In this document: positions 1 through 9,100 of the stretch, piece by piece | Position numbering within the stretch: the first letter of the stretch is position 1 | Layout: each line of letters starts with the position of its first letter | From: Sergeia podlipaevii | Taxonomy: Eukaryota > Euglenozoa > Kinetoplastea > Trypanosomatida > Trypanosomatidae | Direction: 5' to 3' | Assembly: GCA_030849805.1 (NCBI GenBank) | Contig: JASANZ010002239.1 | Location: forward strand, 1-64,000 | DNA: 64,000 bases | Translations under genes and position numbers: made by a program | Notes under the pieces: generated by a model | Database searches by the model: none | What the model saw: the letters and a program-made list of their open reading frames with translations, nothing else | What the model was told of the DNA's origin: nothing

Positions 1-111
1 AAGCCACCAAAACAGCGTGACCTGAAGCACAATGAGCAAACACACAGCAGCGCACAATGCCCTCTTCATGCGTTTGGGCAACCTGCGCTTAACGTACCTT
101 CTACTGGTCAT
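1..111 (-). CDS. 5' end of a gene for a signal-anchored (type II) membrane protein, cut by the window edge
   Basis: Reading the minus strand from an ATG at 109-111 gives 37 codons without a stop to the first base of the window. The peptide starts MTSRRYVKRRLPKRMKRA, a strongly basic stretch of about 18 residues. An uninterrupted hydrophobic segment (LCAAVCLLIVLQVTLFWWL) follows. A short basic cytoplasmic tail followed by one membrane anchor is the layout of Golgi type II enzymes such as the UDP-Gal/UDP-GlcNAc-dependent glycosyltransferases of trypanosomatids, but no catalytic sequence lies in the window, so the function is open. A T11 tract and an AG acceptor lie about 95-130 bases upstream. 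The frame, charge pattern and splice signal support a real gene. Confidence 0.6.
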   Translation of the reverse strand, partial: MTSRRYVKRRLPKRMKRALCAAVCLLIVLQVTLFWWL

Positions 112-1089
112 GAGTGCGATTGCAGGTCAAAAGGTTCTGATGTGATAGAGAATTGAAACTGAAAAACGCCACGCTGTGCACAGATGAAAGCCCGCTGTAT
201 AGACACTGACAAAAGGCTTTTAACTATCAAAAAAAAAAATTTTGTAAGAGAGATAAGGAAGGTATAGCATTGTCACGCGGTACAAGTAAAAAAAAAAGAT
301 ATGACAAAAGTAGAGTATACAAGTTTAACAGACAGCTATTGTGCGTCAAGTGACCCTGGATGATGGTCAATTCGATAGTATGTTGCCATCACCATCGAGT
401 GGAAGGACTAGAACAACCTCTTTAATCTTACGGCATGGAAAGTTCTGTACCACACTTCCAACATCCACAGTTGTAATGATTCTCAGTAAGAAGCTTGACA
501 TTAGCATTAGCTATGGGATCACAGCGTATTTATACTTGATACAATGAAAAAAAAAGAAGCAAAGAAGAAAGCTGCAAAGTAGTGAAATCCACAACGCAAC
601 GTCGAATAACATACGTAGCAGCTCACTACAGCTAGCTAGTACGTGCCAGCTATGAATGAAGCAAAAAAAAAAGTCACAATGTATCTGTGCTCAAAATGGA
701 AAAAGAGAAAATCCACCAAGCAACATAAGAAAACCCCCTCATCTTTACAGCAAAAACAATACTACTGCCACAAAATGACTAAGTCCCATAACACAGCTGA
801 GGTCCTTGAAAAAAGAATGCAGAGCTAAAAAGATATTAAATATCACATTTGATGTCATAAAAAAAAAAATGGAAGTATCAGAAATGGAAAGCAGCTACGT
901 TACAAAACAACGTTGATTAAACAAATGCGCTTACGAAGGATGAATCGTACAAGAACATCAGCAATAAAGAAGAACAAAATATATTACTTAATACATCTCT
1001 ACCACTGGAGCTTTTCACACACGAAAAAAAACGGGTACGTTTATCAACACTAAATTAATCTGTAGATAGGCGGACTAATACAAGCAAGT
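112..1089. other. Gene-free AT-rich stretch left of the decayed LRR gene
   Basis: No convincing coding frame is seen on either strand apart from the left-edge gene. The stretch has many A/T homopolymers (229-239, 289-298, 545-553, 859-869). Short minus-strand frames around 370-500 have protein-like pieces but frequent stops. They could be the far 3' end of the decayed gene at 1090-2700, but this cannot be supported. Confidence 0.5.
206..239 (-). promoter_or_regulatory. Putative trans-splicing signal for the left-edge gene
   Basis: On the minus strand an 11-base T run (plus-strand A run at 229-239) is followed by a T-rich stretch ending in TTTTGTCAG. The AG (plus-strand CT at 206-207) is the first acceptor after the tract. 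It would give a spliced-leader 5' UTR of about 95 bases. This arrangement is typical of trypanosomatid genes; the exact site is inferred. Confidence 0.45.
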
Positions 1090-2700
1090 CGCTATCGGCA
1101 CAACTGGTAAACTCTTTGAAATTGTAAAGGAACGGAGTTCAAAATAATAAGATATAAAGATTGTATATTTAAAAAAATGCTCCATACTAAAAAAAACGAA
1201 GCGGCAACATAACGTGAATACCATTGATATTGCATTGTCGCCTTAAGAGCACAGCCAACTCTCTTTACCATAATGGTGCACCATAAACGGAGCTCCATCA
1301 AGCACATCCCAGCATGTGATCTTTTTGCATTTCTCAGCACAAACCAATTCGAGAGAAGAACGCTAAAGAAGTGGAGCGAAGGTGTCAACATTTGTGCTGT
1401 CTAGCCATATGAATCTCAATGGAGATGCGTCGAAAAGAGTGCTAATATCCTCCAGAATCTTAATCCCCATGATGGACCTTCACAAGCTGTGGGCATTGAC
1501 AAAACGTGCCCATGCGGCGCATACCACTGTACCAAGCACTCAACAGCTTTAGACATGGAAGACCGCCAAGACAGTTTACATCCTTCACAATCGTGCAGGC
1601 CCTAATGACCCAACCTCTGGAGCGCTGTACAACCACAATGGAGCGTAAGATCCGTAATTGCCGCTCCTGAAAGGTCGAGGATCATCAAAGACTTGAAAGT
1701 CTGCAACCCACCCAAGTCCCCAGTGACCATATTTTTTCAAATACAGATTTATCTCAGTGCCACTTCAAGCTAATAGAGGAGAGTAATACATTTGCGCAGA
1801 CACTGTCACCTGTACTGTATGACTCAAACGAAATGCGCCAATACCCACTAAACCGCACATATCACAGCCTATTTCTCCTAGAGATACGTCTTTGCAGGAT
1901 CCCGGGAACAGCGCACGCTTAACCGCTGTAGCGCTAGGCTACACTGCCGCTGCAGCTCCTACAACGAGAACGTGCGCGTACACACTCAACCGGTGTTAAC
2001 TCTCGTGGATCAGGGTACTGTGGTTAGGTGACTCCACACGTTCACTGACGGTATAAATCAAGATAAGCGGCCGTAGTAGAGCCCCATACCAGGTATTGCA
2101 GTGTACATCCGCAATCTGGAAGTACAGGTCCTCAGCTTGACTCCAGAAGAAGCTCCTAGACCTTGACACCAGGATGAAGTGGCTTGCATTCGTAAAGGAA
2201 TTTAAGGAATGGCATCAACGAAGATGCAATAGGTCTAGAGCTCTACGTGCACGCAAAAGTGTAAAATTCGTATCTTCTGCTTGTGTGACAGATCCACTGC
2301 TCTCTCCTTTAGAAGTGTTGGTTATCAAGGGTGGTCGGTCAGTAATATAGCATCGTGAAAGGATTAGCTCTTCTACCTTGTGGCATTCGTCAATCCACTC
2401 TAAGGCATCGTAGCCGTATTATGCTTCCAGCCATATCAGCAATTTATCCCCTTCCAGCCACCCCCTTACTGCATCCATGGATTTTTTCGTAGCTTCCACA
2501 CTTCTGATGATACTATTGGCTTTCATGTACTAAAAAAACATCTTCACGTAAATCTAAATTGTGTTTAGCGCCTGCAATGGCGTACCCACTTTTGTATTGT
2601 CCCGTAGGTTTTCGAGCGTAAGAGTGAGCAAACGGTACCGCCAAGGGGATAGTTCTCCAACTTCAACAGTTGTTTGCCCTGTATTGAACATTGGATGCTA
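1090..2700 (-). pseudogene. Decayed leucine-rich-repeat protein gene
   Basis: Minus-strand translation gives repeat-like protein pieces broken by stops and frame changes. About 2656-2560 reads ELSPWRYRLLTLTLENL. About 2485-2338 contains GWLEGDKLLIWLEA, a stop, then ALEWIDECHKVEELILSRC. About 1718-1610 contains LGGLQTFKSLMILDLSGAA followed by ITDLTL and C.ALQRLGH, then a stop. About 1582-1470 in another frame contains NCLGGLPCLKLLSAWYSG and CPQLVKVHHGD, then a stop. The spacing of L and C/N residues (L..L.L....I.D L......L..L) is that of leucine-rich repeats, as in the LRR protein families of trypanosomatids. No single frame stays open for more than about 100 codons, and no start codon can be assigned. 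Boundaries are approximate. GC content is higher than in true spacers, consistent with former coding sequence. Confidence 0.65.
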
Positions 2701-3185
2701 TCGCAAAGGCAATTTTGGGAATGTATGTGATTAAATTGTAAAAAGGAACCTTTGGAAAAAAAATGAACAGATTACAGAGGCGAAGAAAGTGTAAAGTAAC
2801 AAAGATTGATTCGGAAGGGAAAAAAAGGAAAGAAAAGCAAATGCAATCTATCCAAAGCAGCCAACTATGCCGTCAACTAAGAGTGAACCACATATTTGTA
2901 GACTCACCTAGGGGGGGAGGGGATATAGCACACATATTTTTACATAGTATTTTCTACTTTGATTGCTTTGAATCACATATTACACCTTCTCGTTGCCATT
3001 CAATATACGTAGCGTACAGATCGCAGTATAGGCAAAGGAAACAATAAACGAGCGCTATGCGACTCCTTGACAGAACACAGATAAACGAATCACATCACTT
3101 GTAACACACTGAGCACACAGATATATATATATTCCTCTTGTTGATTGAAAAAAAAAATTGTGAATAGTAAAAGGCACGCACGCCC
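2701..3185. other. Spacer between the decayed LRR gene and the VPS13-type gene
   Basis: AT-rich, with A runs near 2756-2763 and 3149-3158, a G8 run near 2910 and a short TA run near 3121-3132. It probably holds the 3' UTR and polyadenylation region of the VPS13-type gene, which ends at 3186. A 94-codon plus-strand frame (2763-3047) has no protein-like composition and is taken as chance. Confidence 0.5.
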
Positions 3186-6100
3186 TCAAATCAGAGCACC
3201 GTCGTAACTAGGCAAAGGTCCTTCTGTTTTGCTTCCAAAAACAAAAGAAGCCAATGCAGACGACACTTTCTGTGCAAAGGAGAAGTTCTTCTTAAAAAGT
3301 CCTACGCTACCAACAATGCGTGGGATCTGCTTTAATAACTCAACAAGTATCACCTGCCTCAAGTGGATGCCAAGCTGCTGGGGTGACTCACAAGATACCT
3401 TCTTAAGTTGCAGCTTTGGCAGCTTTATGGCTGCGTGATAAAGAGAAGGAATCAAAGGCATCAACAGAACATAAGTCTTTGGAGGTGTCACACTGCGATC
3501 CCAGCTAAGCTCGATCTCTACTTCTGACAAGATGGCTGATTCTACAAACACTCGACGTGGCGCCAAAGAGGTCTGGAGTGCCTCCTCAATTGCTGATAAT
3601 GGCGTAGCGTCGCGGCGATTAGGAATACTGCACCTGCTGGAAAGATGAGCGCATTGGTACAGAAGCACATCAGAGACAGTTATGCAGAGAGGCGTGAAGT
3701 TAAGATAAAAAGAAGCAATACGAACGCAGGTGGGTGAGAGCGACGCGTCGCGGAGTGTAAAGTCGAAGCCACTCGGAGCCACCACAGACACCCGCTTACC
3801 TTCGTACATACTCCAAAGTGAAACACCGGTAGCAGTGCACTGGGCGGAATGGGCACTAGTGCTGCCGGATGTCGCGGTGAAGTCAAGTGCAAGAGATTCC
3901 AACAAAAACTGAAGGGGAATAAGGCGGTCTTCACGCACTCTTAATGACGTTCGCGACACTTGTATAATGCAGCGGCACTGCGCAACGGCGTCTGGCTGTT
4001 CGCCGTCCTCAGTATCTGTTCTGCGCCACTGCATATCGCAGGGGAAAGATCCATTTCGCCGCTTTTCATGTACAACAATTGTGCAGTAATCCTTGTCAAC
4101 CCGCGTACTCACAAGAATATCCGGTTCCACCTCAATCACGGTGTTGCGCGTCGCACAAATACGATAGCTTCCAGCGTTGGCGCCACGTCGTGTCAACTGC
4201 ACCTCCGTATGCTCGCGAATAGGTGGGGCGGATAAGCGGAGCTGCATAGGGCCAACCTCCTCAAAGGTGCCTGATGTCATGTTGATGAGACGCACAAAGG
4301 GGGAAAGAGGCGCGCTGACGGAAATGACAGCTGGATCGCAGAGCCCACGCTTCGAAATACTCACGCGGTGATAAGTTGGCCCACATTGCATGTACGCACA
4401 CCAGTTGGTACCAGGGGCAAGATCTGTGGTGACCGGAAAAGAATAGCCGCAACCGTTGAAAGAAAATGCAAACGTATTGGAGAATCCCTCGCGCGCTAGT
4501 ACACAACAGGAAGCAGAACTTGCTGCCCCTCCGCTTGGTGTTGTTGAAACGCATATCACATCCTCATACAGCGGAGCTTCAAGCGAGACGGATGACTTGA
4601 GGGTGCACCGACGAATGTTGTGCTGCACACGTAGCAGTCCCACACGAGCCTCATTCACGAAAATGATAGTCGGCAACAACTCCACGCACGCCACCCCACC
4701 GGCGCGCTTTTGTGACCGCGCAAGGACTGATACGCAGTATGCAACCTCCTCGCCACACTCGATTACTGAGCGTTGAGCTTGTTCATCCCCGGGGCTTAGC
4801 TCAAGTGAATCGCACGAAGTCATGCCTCGCACTCGCAGTGTGAGTGGGATACGAAGAGGGAGGTAGACGCCTTCGACCGACACAGTCCCCGTGCTGCCAG
4901 TCGTGCCCAAGCCCAAAACGCTGCTTGCAGTGGAACCCTCTGCAAACGCCGTTACTGCTTCACCAGTACTATTGCACAAGAGGCACAGATGCTCTGCGAC
5001 GACGGATGCCACGCGTACACGTGAGCCTTCAGAGCAAGACGGGACTGTATTGATCTCAAAGCACAGGTGCGGCTGATCAACGTGACGCATCACGATGCTC
5101 CCACCATCATAGCACGCAGAGAGATCTACACGCTCGGTAGCGGTGTATTGGTCGGTGGTGTTAAGCGCTACAGAAAGCTCGCACGTGTACTGGGACGTAG
5201 GATCAGCGGTGTACATGTGTTCCGCCACAGCACCAGGAACGAGTCCGTGATCACGTACAACGGTCCCTTTCGCATCAAACACCCTCAATCGCATTTGTTT
5301 CAGTTCCGTTTCGTTCCGTATCGCAGGGACCGATGGTGCAATAAACATAATAACGACGCTACCCATGAGTTCAAAAGAGACGTCCAAAAACACAGCCTCA
5401 CCGTCAGTATCGCGCACGCACCTGAGCCCGCTAATGCTTCGTGCCCCACATCCTTGTGCATGCAACATCTCACAAAACTGATGTGGAGTTGCGCCGCCAC
5501 CACTCCATAATGGAGTCGAGCTACTGTATGTTCCGCGCGCACCGCCAACCTCCGTCTCCGCAGATGCCACGAGCTTCAGAGGGCCCTTCCCCTGTAGAAG
5601 CGTATAGGGTACGCACGAGATCGTTTCTGGGTCTATCGTCCACGCTTCCTCGCTATGCAGTCCACTTGCAATTGTTGGCAACAGCGTCACAACAAAGCGT
5701 GACTCGTTTTTTACGTGCATCGTAGACCGGACCACAATGCGTTGCGTGAGATCCACAGCAATGGAAGTTTCCACGTGGAGACGTGCCTGATTCGCAAGAA
5801 CAACAACTGATGCAGACGCCGCAAGACTTTCGTTGAGGCAGTACGTTGGTAGATTCAGGACGGTGAGTTCAGTGTGATCCACGGGCTGTCCATCTGCTAA
5901 ATTGAGAGCGTAGGGCATGTCAAGAACGTAGGCTGGCAACCGCAAGCAAGAAGAGGCGCCAACCCTGTCTCCACGCGCGGCTGCAGTAATGGTGTCGCCA
6001 GATGTGCTCTGAAACTGCACCGCGACGCCGCTTTGGTTGACTATCTCTAGCGCCGTGCCTCTCAACACATTATCTGCAGAAGCTGCTGAGCGTCCTGTGT

Positions 6101-9100
6101 TTGTAGAATGCGCAAAAACGTGTGTGGCCAGTGTTGAAAGCAGCCGCATCTGCTCAACAGATATCACCGCATCACTCTCAGAGAGAGTGCACTCAATCGT
6201 GGCGTGGCGTGGACTGAGTAGTCTGCCTTGCAATCCAAAAAGAAGAGGTTTCAGCAAAACTGGAACGAAGGCTTGAGAAGTGAACTCCCACAGAGAACCA
6301 TTGTGTAGTGCAAGGCGTGCCTCCACTGCTGCAACCTCCGCAGTTCGCTCCTTTGTGGACCAGAAGAATGCGTTGGAAACAGTGAAACGCCCCACTGGAA
6401 GATGGTTGGGCAGCGTCACGCTCACCGGCACAAGCGAGAGGGATACCAGCACCTTCCACTTGGACAGAGGAAGCCTGCCAAGACAGAACCCTCGTTGGTG
6501 TAGCTGCGGGGCCGTGGGAGGAGCAGAAAGAATGAGCTCAGAGTGACTAATTGCCATCTGCTCCAGTGTATTCCTGCAAAACGTAGCCACTACCACGGGG
6601 GCAGTAAATGCGTCCACTGCGAGTGGAATAGTGATTTCACTGGCACTAAGAAAGCAATTCAGTGAACAAGAGCCGCCCCGCTCATTGACAGACGCACCCA
6701 ACTCGGCCGAAAGCTTGGGGCACACAATAGTGCTGTTTGGTCCCTCAACGTACTCCATACGCACCTCCTCGAGCCTTAGCCGCCCGCTTCTATGACGTCC
6801 AGTATCCACATTATAGGACAGGTTAACGCGACGGTGAAACAAGGTGACCTTTGCGTCAGATAGGAGATGCAAACGTAACAGCCCGGACTCCATAACAACA
6901 GAGAGACGACTAATGGGTCTTGCAGGACGTGTGACACCCGCAGAGGTGTCTGGCGCGTCGGGGGCAATGTAGTTGCAATCCTCAAAGACACATGCGGCGG
7001 TAGGACCACACAAGCGTACAAAGCTGGAGGCTGCTGAGACGGAGGGATACCTAAAGGTGCAGTTCCTGAATACGACAGCGGTGCGCTCATGCACTACCAC
7101 GCATCTTTGCAAGCTTGTAGAGCTGAAGGTGCAGCGGTTGGCAATTGTCACGTCATCGTGACAGCAAAAATGGACATCACCTACGCTGTCGAGATCAAAG
7201 CATTGATTCACTACACTGTCGGACACACAAACACTGCATTGAAGTGCGGAATAAAAGATGGCATTGCATGAGCTCACGATTTCCATGACCCTCGCGTACG
7301 TGGCAAGAGGCAGTGCAAAGTCCATCACACATGTCCACGTCTGCAGTGACACCACCGTGCAGGTTGGTTCTTCCTCTGTCGTGGAGGTTGATGGGCAGCT
7401 TCCACGCTCGCTGTCGGTAGCACTAAAAGTGCCTTCGGCTAAACTGGGCAGGCGCACAGTGCGAAGCTCCCCAGCTTCCACGGAGAGACCCTCAGCAGTG
7501 ACGCGTAGCACTTTAGTGGCGGTGGTACTGTCTGTTGGAGTTGCTAGTGCAGACAACTCTAGACATTGGAGAGAAACTTGAGTGGGTACGGCGGGCTGCA
7601 GCTTCAGCTCGTGATTCCAGAAATCGTTTGCGCCAATGGGCAATTGAGCTGTCACTCCCACTAGTTCAGCCACAAACTGCGCATAAGGTCCCGGCATGGC
7701 GGTGGTGCCCAATGAAAGTCGTATCCCAGATATCTGCGCGCTCATAGCTAGCTGCTCGAGACGGGTGAGAAGCAAGATAGGTCCGTGATTTGTGAGGGAG
7801 TCCATCAAGAGAGGCTCAAAAGTTGCAAGCGGTGGTAATTGCGCGTGAGTAAGAGGTGCGTGGTCCAGCGATAGGTAAAGCGGCGCACAGACGCCGCCAC
7901 ACTCAATAGCGCACGAGTCAGTCTGCAGGCTCACAGCAATATCAGCGTAGGCGCTAAAGAAAAGTTTGTACGCATTTGTTGCCATGAGTTCCTCGCGCAC
8001 AAAACTCCACAAGTCCAATGCCACACTCTCTATGACCCCAAAAGGGGCGCCAGCCAGCTTGGATACATCTACGCGACGACTCGTCACGCTTGCCTGCACA
8101 AAGGAAGAGCGAAACGGCCGCTCCGTCGTAGGCACGCTGCTGGCATCCTCCTTGATAAGGCCCTGCACCGGTTCAAAGTGAACGCCGCCGCACAGAACAA
8201 CTTCAGCCACCGACATGAGTGTCAGACCGCGGTACGCACCGATGCGCATGCTGGTGCCGCGCAGAAGCTCCACCTGACGAGTTTTGCTTCCGAGTGCATC
8301 CCGAAGCACCAAACTACACACCAGTCCTGGAATGTGAACTGACATCACCTCCGCCCGCGCACCCCCACTTGTCCCCTCGCACATCTGCACTCCCTCTGCC
8401 ATTTCTAATTTAAGCACTGCATTGGCAGTGTGGGCAGAGTTGAGTAGAATCGATCCAATAGAAACCCGAAAGAACTTGGACCCCTTGTTAGCCTGCTCGC
8501 GCTGCTTTTTAGGCTGCAGCTGAAGAGAAACTGGCGCCACTACGATGGAAGAAAGCGTCAGGCTGACGTTGAGAGGATCAAACGTGAAGTGCACGCCTCT
8601 GCACAAGATGTGCTGCGCGCCATGAAACAAATGGAAAACTGCATCCTTCATAACGCCGCGCAGTCGCGTGAGGTCACTTGCAACTGCACTTGCAGAGCCA
8701 CTTGTACTGCTTTCTGTTGAGGAAAGCAGGAGCAATACCTGTGGCGGGATCGCATCGATGACCTTACGGAGGTCATCTCGCAGGCCACGAGTGTACTCCC
8801 ACAGATGATTGTCAACATGTACAAACACCTCCGAAACGATAATGTGGTTGCCAGAGTCTAGCATGGTTGCTTCAATCGGCATTACAAGAAAGCCGTCCTG
8901 AGTACGAATAGAAAATTCCTTGAGAACACAACCCAGCTTTGGAAGAGCCTCTGTTGGTGCCGCAACGCACGTGATGGAGCATCGGTCCACTGTCAGTAAA
9001 AGTTCGTCAAGGCGCACAGAAACACTTGGAATCGTTAATATAAATGTCTTGGTGCGCGTGTCGACACATGCTGTGGTATTTTCCGCTTCTGGCAGTGGCA

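Noticed and set aside
112..3185. Strand-switch region or centromere
   Set aside because: Genes on both sides are on the minus strand, and no long satellite repeat or retroposon is seen.
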